Shown here: positions 1 to 8,233 of the stretch, piece by piece
How positions within the stretch are numbered: the stretch's first letter is position 1
Layout of the letters: every line of letters begins with the position of its first letter
Assembly: GCA_020249435.1 (NCBI GenBank)
Contig: JADCFQ010000007.1
Coordinates: forward strand, 186,001 to 250,000
From: Roseomonas sp.
Lineage (GTDB): Bacteria; Pseudomonadota; Alphaproteobacteria; Acetobacterales; Acetobacteraceae
DNA: 64,000 nt
Reading direction: 5' to 3'
The notes under the pieces: generated by a model
What the model was told of the DNA's origin: nothing
Databases searched by the model: none
What the model saw: the letters and a program-made list of their open reading frames with translations, nothing else
Program-made: the position numbers and the translations under genes

Positions 1-1
1 C

Positions 2-370
2 GCTCTCACCGCATCAGGTCAGGAAATCCGCAAGGGCGATACGGTGCTGATCTGGATGGCGACGAATGAAAGGCTGCTCGGCAAGCCTGGCTATTTGCAT
101 GACTTCCCGGGGCTGGCGCTGGAATCCGTCCATTGGCTCGCGGATCGCGGCATTGGCATGTTTGGGGTGGAAGCGATCAGCCCCGCGCCAGAGGGTGAGT
201 TGAATTTCCAGGCCCATATGGCCTGCGCGGAACGCGGCATTACGCATATGGAATGCCTTGCCAATCTGGATAAGTTGATTGGCCACGGGCGCTTCACCTT
301 CATTGGGTTTCCGCTGAAGATCAGGGGCGGCACGGCAAGCCCCATCCGTGCCGTTGCCATGTTCCCCTGA
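2..370 (+). CDS. Cyclase family protein (kynurenine formamidase-like), C-terminal part
   Basis: The reading frame is open from base 2 to the TGA at 368-370; the N-terminus lies outside the window, and the GTG at 44 in the ORF track is only an internal codon. The visible 122 residues (ALTASGQEIRKGDTVLIWM..., then a GVEAISP stretch and an HMECLANLDKL segment) resemble the C-terminal half of the cyclase/kynurenine formamidase family, metal-dependent amide or ester hydrolases. The N-terminal metal-binding HxGTHxD motif typical of the family would be upstream and cannot be checked. It ends 8 bases from a convergent enoyl-CoA hydratase gene. Family is fairly clear; the substrate is unknown. Confidence 0.72.
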   Translation, partial: ALTASGQEIRKGDTVLIWMATNERLLGKPGYLHDFPGLALESVHWLADRGIGMFGVEAISPAPEGELNFQAHMACAERGITHMECLANLDKLIGHGRFTFIGFPLKIRGGTASPIRAVAMFP

Positions 371-378
371 TTTTGGGA

Positions 379-1119
379 TCAGCGCCCGCGAAAACGTGGC
401 GGGCGCTTTTCGCGAAAGGCGGCCTTGCCTTCGGCAAAATCCTCAGAAGCGCGAATGGCGCCCATGCGTTGGCCATGGATCGTCATTTGCTCTGAAGGGC
501 CGCGCGGCAGGATTTCCTCGGTCACCATGCGCTTCAATTCCGCGACGACCATCGGTGCCATGCCAGTCAATTCAACTGCCCAGGCCTTCGCGACCTCGAG
601 CGCCTTGCCGTCTTCCACCACCTCATTCACCAAACCAATCGTGGCCGCACGATCTGCATCCACGGTGCGGCAGAGCAGCATGATTTCCATCGCGATCTTG
701 TGCGGAATGCGGCTGACCAGGCCCGCGATCATGCCGCCAGTCAGGCCAAGCTTTGCCTCCGGATAATAGAATTTCGCGCTTCTGCCGCAGACCAGCAAAT
801 CGGCCATCATCGCCAACACAATGCCACCACCCACGCACCAACCTTCAACCGCGCAAATCACGGGCTTGAGTGGCCGATAGCCGACACTTGGAATGGTGCG
901 CCATAATTCGGGCGGATCGGCGACATCAGCGCCAAAGGTAAAGGCGCGCGTGCCGGCGGCAGTGATGATGGCGCAGCGCAAATCATCGCGCGCTTCAAAT
1001 TCGCGCATGGCGGCCTGCACTGCCTCCCCCATTGGTTTGCTGATGGCATTACCCTTGGCGGGATTATTCAGCATAACGATGCGGATAGGGCCTTCATCGG
1101 TGACGGTTACATGTTCCAT
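379..1119 (-). CDS. Enoyl-CoA hydratase/isomerase family protein
   Basis: A 246-residue crotonase-fold protein, normal length for the family. It has the CoA and oxyanion-hole region AFTFGADVAD and the second oxyanion segment VEGWCVGGGIVLAM, with a PEAKLGLTGGM stretch where the catalytic Glu region lies. These enzymes hydrate, isomerise or hydrolyse acyl-CoA thioesters in the cytoplasm. Its ATG follows the stop of a TctC gene by one base, and an MBL hydrolase gene lies before that, so the three probably form one leftward operon for uptake and CoA-dependent breakdown of an organic acid. The exact reaction cannot be told from sequence. Confidence 0.88.
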   Translation of the reverse strand: MEHVTVTDEGPIRIVMLNNPAKGNAISKPMGEAVQAAMREFEARDDLRCAIITAAGTRAFTFGADVADPPELWRTIPSVGYRPLKPVICAVEGWCVGGGIVLAMMADLLVCGRSAKFYYPEAKLGLTGGMIAGLVSRIPHKIAMEIMLLCRTVDADRAATIGLVNEVVEDGKALEVAKAWAVELTGMAPMVVAELKRMVTEEILPRGPSEQMTIHGQRMGAIRASEDFAEGKAAFREKRPPRFRGR

Positions 1120-1120
1120 G

Positions 1121-2074
1121 TCAGTTCACTTTCGCTCCTGTTCTTTCGATCACACCTTGGAAAACGGCGCGATCTTCGCGGATGCGCCGGCTAAAGGCAT
1201 CCCCTGTTTCAAAGGCTGGACGCAGCCCGCCAATCGCCATGCCGGAAGCAACCGCAGGCGCGCGGAGCGATTCCTCCAGAGTGGCCGTAATGCGCGCTTG
1301 AATGTCCGGCGGCGTATCCGCAGGCGCGGCGATGCCGAACCAGGACATGGCGCCGCGTTCCGCGAGGCCCAATTCCATCAGCGTCGGCACATCCATGAAT
1401 TCCTCATGCCGCCGATCACCGAAACTCGCGAGTGCAATCAAGCGGCCATCACGCACACCGGGCAGCGCTGCGGGATCGCAAATCATTTGAATCCGCCCTG
1501 CGAGCAGATCAATGAAGGATTGGCCGGAACCGCGATAGGGCACGTGTTCCAGCTTGATGCCAGCAGCCTCGGCGAAGATTTCACATTGCAGTTGCGTGAT
1601 GGTGCCGTTGCCTGCGGAACCAAAGCGCAATTCGCCTGGCTTTTGCTTGGCAAGCGCGACCAGTTCACGGATATGCCGTGCCGGCACGGAAGGATGGATG
1701 ATGACGAAGGCATCGGAAGCGGCGACGCGCGCAATCGGCACGAAGGCGCGATCCACATCATAGGGAAGCTGCATCATCGTCGGGCTGATGGTAAAAATCG
1801 CTGTCGGAAAAAGCAACAACGTATGGCCATCGGGTCTTGTGCGCGCGACCAGATCAGCGCCAATCGTCCCGCCCGCACCGCCGCGATTTTCAATCACCAC
1901 GGTCTGGCCCAGCACCTTGCCCCATTCCTGCACCAAGGGCCGCGCGACATTATCGGTGCTACCGCCCGGCGGGTATGGCACAATCAGGCTGATGGGCCGA
2001 TTGGGCCAGGCGGTTTGCGCAAGGGCCAAACCAGGCAACAGCAGCCAGCAAATAAACGCAATGATCCGCCACAT
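1121..2074 (-). CDS. Tripartite tricarboxylate transporter substrate-binding protein (Bug/TctC family)
   Basis: A 317-residue periplasmic binding protein with an N-terminal signal peptide (hydrophobic CWLLLPGLALAQ, cleavage probably after ALA or AQ). The family hallmark follows: WPNRPISLIVPYPPGGSTDNVAR, then VVIENRGGAGG. Bug proteins bind carboxylates and similar small molecules for TctAB-type permeases, or act as sensors. No tctA or tctB lies in the window, so this is an orphan receptor. It sits 3 bases after the MBL hydrolase gene and 1 base before the enoyl-CoA hydratase gene. The ligand cannot be predicted. Confidence 0.92.
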   Translation of the reverse strand: MWRIIAFICWLLLPGLALAQTAWPNRPISLIVPYPPGGSTDNVARPLVQEWGKVLGQTVVIENRGGAGGTIGADLVARTRPDGHTLLLFPTAIFTISPTMMQLPYDVDRAFVPIARVAASDAFVIIHPSVPARHIRELVALAKQKPGELRFGSAGNGTITQLQCEIFAEAAGIKLEHVPYRGSGQSFIDLLAGRIQMICDPAALPGVRDGRLIALASFGDRRHEEFMDVPTLMELGLAERGAMSWFGIAAPADTPPDIQARITATLEESLRAPAVASGMAIGGLRPAFETGDAFSRRIREDRAVFQGVIERTGAKVN

Positions 2075-2077
2075 GGC

Positions 2078-2950
2078 TCAATCTACCGCTTCAGCGCGGA
2101 AGCCATTGCCCCAACGCTTGATCCGCCCGCGTGATGGCGAGGGGAAATGCCCGAAGCATAAAATGGTTGAGGTATCACAGGCGCATTCCATCACGCGCCG
2201 CCGCGTGGCCGCGGCCTGCACAGGGTCGCTATCGGCGCGCATGGAAATTTCCGGATAGCGCGCCTGCAAGGGCGAATGGATCAAATCCCCTGTCGCCAGC
2301 GCATCAGCGCCCTTTTTGCCAAGCCGTACCGCAACATGATCCGGCGTATGACCGGGTGTTGATTCCAGCTTCACCAAATCATTCATCTGATAATCATTGG
2401 TCACGAAATCCACACGGCCCGCTTCGACTACCGGCAACACGCTATCGGCAAACACCGGTGATGGCGCCTTGGCGTGTTCCCTTTCCCAATGCGCATATTC
2501 TTCCTTGGCGAAAAGGTAGCGCGCTTTCGGGAAGCTCGGCACCCAGCGGCCGTTTTCAAGCCGCGTATTCCAACCGACATGATCCACATGCAAATGCGTA
2601 CACATAACGAAATCAATATCGCCAACGCCAAGCCCAAGTGCCGCCAGGTTGCGCATATAGGCTTCACTCTTCATCTGGTGCCAAAAGGGGTGGTTGGGCC
2701 GCGTCTTGTCATTGCCGACGCAGGTATCAATCAGGATGTTATGGTGCGGCGTGCGCACCACCCAAGATTGGATGCAAAGCATAAGTTTGCCCGTCTCCGG
2801 GTCCAGCGCCTTGGGTTGCAACCAGTCGCGGTTTTCCGCCAGCAATTCTGACGTCAGGGTCGGGAAAAAGGTCAGCGGGTCAAAGATAGGTCTTTCTTCC
2901 TCAACAACCCGTTGAATCGTGAGCTCGCCAAGCTGAAAACCTTTATCCAT
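2078..2950 (-). CDS. MBL-fold metallo-hydrolase
   Basis: A 290-residue metallo-beta-lactamase-fold hydrolase. The zinc motif MCTHLHVDHVGW (HxHxDH) lies near residue 118, a later ESTPGHTPDHVAV supplies the third histidine, and ATGDLIHS the bridging Asp. The start has a good AAGGGGAA ribosome site. There is no signal peptide, so it is cytoplasmic. Relatives include lactonases and other hydrolases of esters and thioesters. It is the first gene of a leftward group with TctC and enoyl-CoA hydratase, and is divergent from the Baeyer-Villiger monooxygenase across about 105 bases. The substrate is unknown; a lactone or ester would fit the neighbourhood. Confidence 0.88.
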   Translation of the reverse strand: MDKGFQLGELTIQRVVEEERPIFDPLTFFPTLTSELLAENRDWLQPKALDPETGKLMLCIQSWVVRTPHHNILIDTCVGNDKTRPNHPFWHQMKSEAYMRNLAALGLGVGDIDFVMCTHLHVDHVGWNTRLENGRWVPSFPKARYLFAKEEYAHWEREHAKAPSPVFADSVLPVVEAGRVDFVTNDYQMNDLVKLESTPGHTPDHVAVRLGKKGADALATGDLIHSPLQARYPEISMRADSDPVQAAATRRRVMECACDTSTILCFGHFPSPSRGRIKRWGNGFRAEAVD

Positions 2951-3060
2951 GGACTTTCCCCTTTACGCATTTCGGGTAGCATAGCGCGAGTTTTCGGCAT
3001 TGACAGTCCCGGCGGAGCGCTTTCCGCTAGCCCCCGGAGGACACGCCTTGGAGGATGAGC

Positions 3061-4686
3061 ATGGCACAGGAACATCATGGCGCTGTCATTGTGGGCGCGG
3101 GCTTTGCCGGGCTTTATCTGCTGCATCGCCTGCGCGGTCTTGGCATTGAAGCGATTTGCCTTGAAGCGGCGGATGATGTGGGCGGCACCTGGTATTGGAA
3201 CCGCTATCCTGGCGCCCGCTGCGATGTGGAGAGCATGCAATATTCCTTTTCTTTCTCTGAGGAATTGCAGCAGGAATGGCGCTGGTCTGAACGCTTTGCC
3301 GCGCAGCCCGAAATCCTGGCCTATGCACGCCATGTTGCGGAACGCTTCGATTTACGCCGCGATATCCGCTTTGAAACCCGCGTGACCGATGCCGCCTGGG
3401 ATGATGCCGCTGGGCTTTGGCGCATTGCCACCAATCACGGGGAAAGGCTCACCGCGCGCTATTTCTTCATGGCGACCGGGTGTCTTTCCGCGGCGCGGCT
3501 GCCGGAAATTGCGGGCATTGCCGATTTCGAGGGTCGGCAATTCCATACCGGCTATTGGCCACATCACAAGGTGGATTTCAGCGGCCGCAGGGTCGCGGTG
3601 ATCGGCACCGGGTCTTCCGCCATTCAATCCATCCCCGTGATTGCGGAAGAAGCAGCACGGCTCACGGTTTTTCAACGTACGCCCAATTTCAGTATTCCAT
3701 CACGCAATCGCCCGATGGATGATGAATATGAGCAAAGCTGGAAGGGCGATTACGCCAATCTGCGGCAAAAGGCGCGCATGATGCGGACCGGCATCCTCTA
3801 TGGCCTGAGCGACACGCCCGCCATGTCGGTCAGTGCCGAGGAACGGCGCGCTGAATATGAAAGGCGTTGGGCCGTGGGCGGCACGGCCTTCATGGGTTCC
3901 TTCCGCGATCTGCTGCTGGATCAGGCCGCCAATGACACGGCAGCCGATTTCGTGCGCGCGAAAATCCGCGAAACCGTGAAAGACCCCACGACAGCTGAGA
4001 AACTCTGCCCGCGCAACCACCCAATCGGCACCAAGCGTATTTGCGTGGATACGCATTATTACGAGACCTATAACCGGCCCAATGTCACGCTGATTGACCT
4101 GCATGAAGCACCGATTACACGCATTACGGCGACTGGCATTGAAGCGGGCGGTGCGCTGCATGAATTCGACGATATCGTGTTTGCCACCGGCTTTGATGCG
4201 ATGACCGGCGCGCTACTCGGCGTGGATATCAAGGGTCGCGCGGGTGAAAGCCTCAATACAAAATGGGAAGCCGGGCCGCGCACGCTGCTTGGCATCATGA
4301 CCGCAGGCTTTCCCAATATGTTCATGATCACAGGTCCAGGCAGCCCATCCGTCCTCAGCAATATGATCGTTTCCATCGAACAGCATGTGGATTGGATCAT
4401 GGATTGCCTCGCGGGCATGCAGGCCAAGGGTCATGCCACGATTGAGGCTGATCGCGACGCGGAAGATCACTGGGTAGGGGAAGTCAATACGGTTGCGCAT
4501 CGCACGCTCTACCCCCGTGCGGCATCCTGGTATATGGGTGCCAATGTGCCGGGCAAGCCAAGGCTTTTCATGCCCTATGTGGGTGGTGTTGGGAATTATC
4601 GTGTGCTCTGCGATGAAATTGCCGCCGATGGCTATCGCGGATTTCATTTCGGCGGCGCGGAACGGCCCGCAGCGGCAGCGGAATAA
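3061..4686 (+). CDS. Flavin-containing (Baeyer-Villiger type) monooxygenase
   Basis: A protein of about 541 residues, the usual size of class B monooxygenases. It shows an N-terminal FAD Rossmann motif (VIVGAGFAGLYLLHRLR), GGTWYWNRYPGARCD, the Baeyer-Villiger fingerprint FEGRQFHTGYWPH (FxGxxxHxxxW), and a second NADPH motif (VIGTGSSA). It should insert oxygen next to a ketone to give an ester or lactone, using NADPH and O2. The ORF starts at 3055, but GGAGG lies directly against that codon and six bases before the ATG at 3061, which I prefer. An alpha/beta hydrolase gene follows after 11 bases and could hydrolyse the ester product. The substrate is unknown. Confidence 0.92.
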   Translation: MAQEHHGAVIVGAGFAGLYLLHRLRGLGIEAICLEAADDVGGTWYWNRYPGARCDVESMQYSFSFSEELQQEWRWSERFAAQPEILAYARHVAERFDLRRDIRFETRVTDAAWDDAAGLWRIATNHGERLTARYFFMATGCLSAARLPEIAGIADFEGRQFHTGYWPHHKVDFSGRRVAVIGTGSSAIQSIPVIAEEAARLTVFQRTPNFSIPSRNRPMDDEYEQSWKGDYANLRQKARMMRTGILYGLSDTPAMSVSAEERRAEYERRWAVGGTAFMGSFRDLLLDQAANDTAADFVRAKIRETVKDPTTAEKLCPRNHPIGTKRICVDTHYYETYNRPNVTLIDLHEAPITRITATGIEAGGALHEFDDIVFATGFDAMTGALLGVDIKGRAGESLNTKWEAGPRTLLGIMTAGFPNMFMITGPGSPSVLSNMIVSIEQHVDWIMDCLAGMQAKGHATIEADRDAEDHWVGEVNTVAHRTLYPRAASWYMGANVPGKPRLFMPYVGGVGNYRVLCDEIAADGYRGFHFGGAERPAAAAE

Positions 4687-4697
4687 GGGGAAGGCTC

Positions 4698-5642
4698 ATG
4701 ACACTTGATGCAGGCGCGCAACATGTTCTCAGTCTGATCAAGGAAGCCAAGCGCCCGGCTTTCAATACCCTCACCCCCGCCGAAGCGCGGGAGGTTTCCG
4801 CCGCCTCCCGCCGCGTGATGCAGCCAGACCCGCCTGAGGTCGCGCTGGTTGAGGATCTGAAATGCCCAGGCCCTGCCGGCAAGATACGCTTGCGCCGCTA
4901 TCGCGGCCTTGGCACCGATCCGGACGCTGCCCTGCCCTGCCTTGTCTATATGCATGGTGGCGGCTGGGTGATTGGTGATCTTGATAGCCATGATCAGGTC
5001 TGTCGGCGATTGGCGAATCTCTCGCAGGCATGCGTCATTGCGATTGACTACCGACTGGCACCCGAACATCGCTACCCGGCAGCGGTCGAGGATTCAGCCG
5101 CCGCCTATCGCTACATTTGCCGGCAAGCGAAGCGCCTTGGCATAGACCGCACCCGCATTGCGGTGGGGGGCGATAGCGCAGGCGGCAACCTGGCCGCCGT
5201 ACTGGCGGTGATGGCACTGGATGGCGAGGTGCCGATGCCGGATTATCAGGTATTGTTCTATCCGGTCACCGACATGGCCGGCAACCCGCCATCCTATGAT
5301 CGCTTCACCGAAGGCCTGGTGCTGACGCGCGATGTCATGAAGTGGTTCATCGCGCATTATCTCGGGCCACATGAAAAGGGCATTGATTGGCGCGCCTCAC
5401 CCTTGCGCGCACCCTCGCTTAAGGGCTTGCCGCCAGCCTTCCTGATGACCGCAGGCATTGATCCCCTGGTGGATGAGGGCATTGCCTATGCCAAGCGCCT
5501 TGATGAGGAAGGCGTGAATGTCACGCATCTGCACGTGGCGGATCAGATTCATGCCTGCCTGACCATGGGGCGCTTCATCCCGAAATCCGATCTGGTTCTG
5601 CAACATGCCGCCGCCAGCCTGCGCGCGCATTGGGGGATATGA
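4698..5642 (+). CDS. Alpha/beta hydrolase (hormone-sensitive lipase-type esterase)
   Basis: A 314-residue esterase of the HSL family. It has the oxyanion motif MHGGGWVIGD, the nucleophile elbow VGGDSAGGNLA, and late acidic and histidine residues (DPLVDEG, then QIHACL). No signal peptide is seen, so it is cytoplasmic. It lies 11 bases downstream of the Baeyer-Villiger monooxygenase and is surely co-transcribed. Together they suggest ketone to ester or lactone, then to acid plus alcohol, a known pairing in catabolism of cyclic or aliphatic ketones. It ends two bases before a convergent transporter gene. Confidence 0.92.
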   Translation: MTLDAGAQHVLSLIKEAKRPAFNTLTPAEAREVSAASRRVMQPDPPEVALVEDLKCPGPAGKIRLRRYRGLGTDPDAALPCLVYMHGGGWVIGDLDSHDQVCRRLANLSQACVIAIDYRLAPEHRYPAAVEDSAAAYRYICRQAKRLGIDRTRIAVGGDSAGGNLAAVLAVMALDGEVPMPDYQVLFYPVTDMAGNPPSYDRFTEGLVLTRDVMKWFIAHYLGPHEKGIDWRASPLRAPSLKGLPPAFLMTAGIDPLVDEGIAYAKRLDEEGVNVTHLHVADQIHACLTMGRFIPKSDLVLQHAAASLRAHWGI

Positions 5643-5643
5643 T

Positions 5644-6561
5644 TTACCGCTTCACCCCAAGCTTCATTTCGCGGTGCCAAATATAAAGCCCGGCGCCGAC
5701 CAGGATTAGGATGCCGAGAAAATCCCAGGCATCCGGCATTTCTGCCCAGATCAAAGCGCCAAGCGCCGTGGTCCAGATGATTGCGGAATATTCGAAGGGT
5801 GCCAGCAAGGATGCCTCGCCCTTCCGATAAGCATCCGTCATCATGATTTGCGCAATCGCGGAAACCAGGCCGATGCCGGCCAGCAGCGCCCATTGCGTTG
5901 GGCTTGGCCAGACCCAAACCGGGATCATCGCCATCCCGGCCAGCACAGAAGAAAAAAACGCAAACCAAAACACAATGGCGACGCCGCTTTCGCCCGCCTC
6001 ACCCATTTTGCGAATGGTGATCATGGCAAGCGCCCAGGCCAAGGCGCCCACAAGACAAAGACCGAGTGCGAGCCATTGCGTATCCGTGGTGCCCTGTTCG
6101 GGCCGCACCATCAGCAGCACGCCGCAAAAGCCGACCAGCACCGCAAGCCAGCGGCGCCAACCCACCTTTTCGCCCAGAATCGGAATGGCAAGCAGGGTCA
6201 GGAATAGCGGCATGGTGAAACCAAGCGCCGTCACCGTCACCAAGGGCAGATAGACATAGCCGTAAAACGACCCAACCATACCCATCATGCCGAAGATGGT
6301 GCGCAATACATGGCTGCCGGGATTGCGCATCCTGAGCGCCGCCAAGCCGCCAGCGCCAATCACCACAGGCAAAAGCGGGATCAGCGCGAAAAAATTGCGG
6401 AAGAAAATCACCTCAGCAACCGGAATACCGGTGCCGATGGTCTTCGCGAAAGCCGCCGAGATGGAAAAGCTCGCCGCCGCCAGAATCACCAAAATAACGC
6501 TACGCCGGCGCGCGCGCCCGGCCCGGGCGGGATCATGGGAGGGGGAATCGTTTTGCTTCAT
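5644..6561 (-). CDS. DMT-superfamily transporter (EamA family)
   Basis: A 305-residue integral membrane protein with about ten hydrophobic segments in two EamA-type repeats, starting at VILVILAAASFSISAAFAKTIG and ending at ILILVGAGLYIWH. A conserved-looking EVIFFRNFFALIPLLPV follows the first helix, as in this family. Members export amino acids, metabolites or drugs at the inner membrane. It is single-gene and convergent with the esterase, and divergent from the alanyl-tRNA editing gene. The cargo cannot be predicted. Confidence 0.87.
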   Translation of the reverse strand: MKQNDSPSHDPARAGRARRRSVILVILAAASFSISAAFAKTIGTGIPVAEVIFFRNFFALIPLLPVVIGAGGLAALRMRNPGSHVLRTIFGMMGMVGSFYGYVYLPLVTVTALGFTMPLFLTLLAIPILGEKVGWRRWLAVLVGFCGVLLMVRPEQGTTDTQWLALGLCLVGALAWALAMITIRKMGEAGESGVAIVFWFAFFSSVLAGMAMIPVWVWPSPTQWALLAGIGLVSAIAQIMMTDAYRKGEASLLAPFEYSAIIWTTALGALIWAEMPDAWDFLGILILVGAGLYIWHREMKLGVKR

Positions 6562-6666
6562 GCGACTGGCATGGCAAGCCTACCCCCAAACAAGCCCAAG
6601 GGGCAGAGGTTTTGTTTCGCCGCTTTCTGGCCTAGCCTAAGCCTCCAGGTAACGCCCAGGAAACGC

Positions 6667-7386
6667 ATGACTGAATTGATCTTTCGCGAAGATGCCTATG
6701 CTGTCGAAATCAGCGCCAAGGTGCTGGCCGCCTCGGCCGAGGCGATCATCACGGACCGGACGAATTTTTATGCCCAGGCGGGCGGCCAGCCCGGTGATAC
6801 CGGCGTGCTGCGCTGGCCGGGTGGTGAGGCGCGGATCGCCAATACCATCAAGGGGCCGGAAGATACCGTGTTGCATGTGCCGGAAGCCGGCGCTGCCTTG
6901 CCGGAAGTGGGTGCGACAATCACGCTCGCACTTGATTGGCCGCGGCGCTTTCGCCTGATGCGCATGCACACCACGCTGCATTTGCTCTGCAGCCTCATCC
7001 CCGGCGCGGGTGTTACGGGCGGGCAGATCGGGCTTGAGAAATCGCGCCTCGATTTCGATTTGCCCGAGCCGCCCACAAAGGAAAGCCTGACCGAAGGGCT
7101 GAATGCGTTGATCGCCGGCAATCATCCCATCACGCAGGAATGGATCACCGAGGCAGAACTTGATGCCAATCCCCGCCTGGTGCGCACACTTTCCGTGCAA
7201 CCGCCACGCGGCGCCGGGCGCATTCGCCTGGTGCGTATTGGCAGCGCTGATGCGCCGATTGATCTGCAACCCTGCGGCGGCACCCATGTGCGCCACACCG
7301 GCGAGATCGGGCGTGTGGAGGTTACGAAAATCGAAAACAAGGGCAGGCAGAATCGCCGCGTTTCCCTGGTATTGGTGGAGGATTGA
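6667..7386 (+). CDS. Alanyl-tRNA editing protein (AlaX-like)
   Basis: A 239-residue protein homologous to the editing domain of alanyl-tRNA synthetase. It has FYAQAGGQPGDTG near the N-terminus, the zinc HxxxH in MRMHTTLHLL, and the second zinc motif CGGTH near residue 202. It should hydrolyse mischarged Ser- or Gly-tRNA-Ala in trans. The ORF track begins at 6310, but family homology starts at MTELIFREDAY, where AGGAAAC precedes the ATG at 6667. It is followed after 3 bases by a sulfurtransferase gene and then metC, so one operon is likely. Confidence 0.93.
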   Translation: MTELIFREDAYAVEISAKVLAASAEAIITDRTNFYAQAGGQPGDTGVLRWPGGEARIANTIKGPEDTVLHVPEAGAALPEVGATITLALDWPRRFRLMRMHTTLHLLCSLIPGAGVTGGQIGLEKSRLDFDLPEPPTKESLTEGLNALIAGNHPITQEWITEAELDANPRLVRTLSVQPPRGAGRIRLVRIGSADAPIDLQPCGGTHVRHTGEIGRVEVTKIENKGRQNRRVSLVLVED

Positions 7387-7389
7387 TCC

Positions 7390-8232
7390 ATGCATGATCT
7401 GGTTTCAACCGAATGGCTGGCCGAGGCACTGGGCGCGCCTGATCTGATGGTATTCGACGCCACCAAATACCTGCCGAATGAGCCCTTTGATGGCATGACC
7501 AAATATCGCGAAGCGCATATCCCTGGTGCGCGCTTCTTCGATATTGATGTGGTGGCCGATCCCGATACCAGCCTGCCGCATATGGCCCCATCGGCTGGCC
7601 GCTTCGCACGGCTGATGGGAGAAATGGGCATCAGCAATGCCACGCGCGTGATCTTCTACGATAAGAAAGGGCTGCAATCCTCGGCGCGCGGCTGGTGGCT
7701 GATGAAGCTGTTCGGCCATGAAAAGGCGGCGGTGCTGGATGGAGGCTTGCCGAAATGGTCGGCCGAAGGCCGTGCGACTGAAAGCGGCGATGCGAAACCC
7801 GCCGCCCCCAGCAGCTACACGCCGGATTTCCGCGCTGATCTGGTGAAGGGAATTGGCGATGTGAAGCGGATCATAGCTGGTGGCAGCGCGCTGATCCTGG
7901 ATGCGCGCACGAAAGGCCGCTTTGATGGCACCGCGCCAGAACCGCGCCCTGGCCTGCCATCCGGCCATATGCCGGGCGCGCAAAGCGTGCCCTTCAATGA
8001 ATTGCTCAATGCCGATTTCACCATGAAGGATGCGGCAACGCTGCGCGCGCGTTTCGCTGCTGCCGGGGCGGATGGCAGCAAGCCCGTTGTCACCAGCTGC
8101 GGCACGGGTGTGACTGCCTGCATCCTCGCACTCGGGCTCAAGCAGGCCGGGCTTGGTGATGCTGCGATTTATGATGGTTCCTGGACCGAATGGGCCGGCA
8201 GGCCCGAAACCCAAAAGGAAAAGAGTAGCTGA
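7390..8232 (+). CDS. sseA: 3-mercaptopyruvate sulfurtransferase
   Basis: A 280-residue two-domain rhodanese. The N-terminal inactive domain contains HIPGARFFDIDVVAD. The C-terminal domain has LDARTKGRFDG, the HMPGAQSVPF stretch and the catalytic loop SCGTGVTAC, close to the CGSGVTAC loop of SseA proteins. It moves sulfur from 3-mercaptopyruvate to thiol acceptors or cyanide in the cytoplasm. It is one base before the ATG of a cystathionine beta-lyase-like gene, linking both to cysteine and methionine sulfur metabolism. Confidence 0.9.
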   Translation: MHDLVSTEWLAEALGAPDLMVFDATKYLPNEPFDGMTKYREAHIPGARFFDIDVVADPDTSLPHMAPSAGRFARLMGEMGISNATRVIFYDKKGLQSSARGWWLMKLFGHEKAAVLDGGLPKWSAEGRATESGDAKPAAPSSYTPDFRADLVKGIGDVKRIIAGGSALILDARTKGRFDGTAPEPRPGLPSGHMPGAQSVPFNELLNADFTMKDAATLRARFAAAGADGSKPVVTSCGTGVTACILALGLKQAGLGDAAIYDGSWTEWAGRPETQKEKSS

Positions 8233-8233
8233 T

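Noticed and set aside
893-2134. 413-residue plus-strand ORF opposite the TctC and enoyl-CoA hydratase genes
   Set aside because: Antisense to two recognised genes, low-complexity composition, no family resemblance.
3000-3030. TTGACA at 3000-3005 as a promoter for the monooxygenase gene
   Set aside because: With 17 bases of spacing the -10 would read TCCGCT, which is poor, so I do not call a promoter.
6310-6666. N-terminal extension of the alanyl-tRNA editing ORF
   Set aside because: The first 119 residues are antisense to the DMT transporter gene and basic low-complexity; homology begins at 6667.
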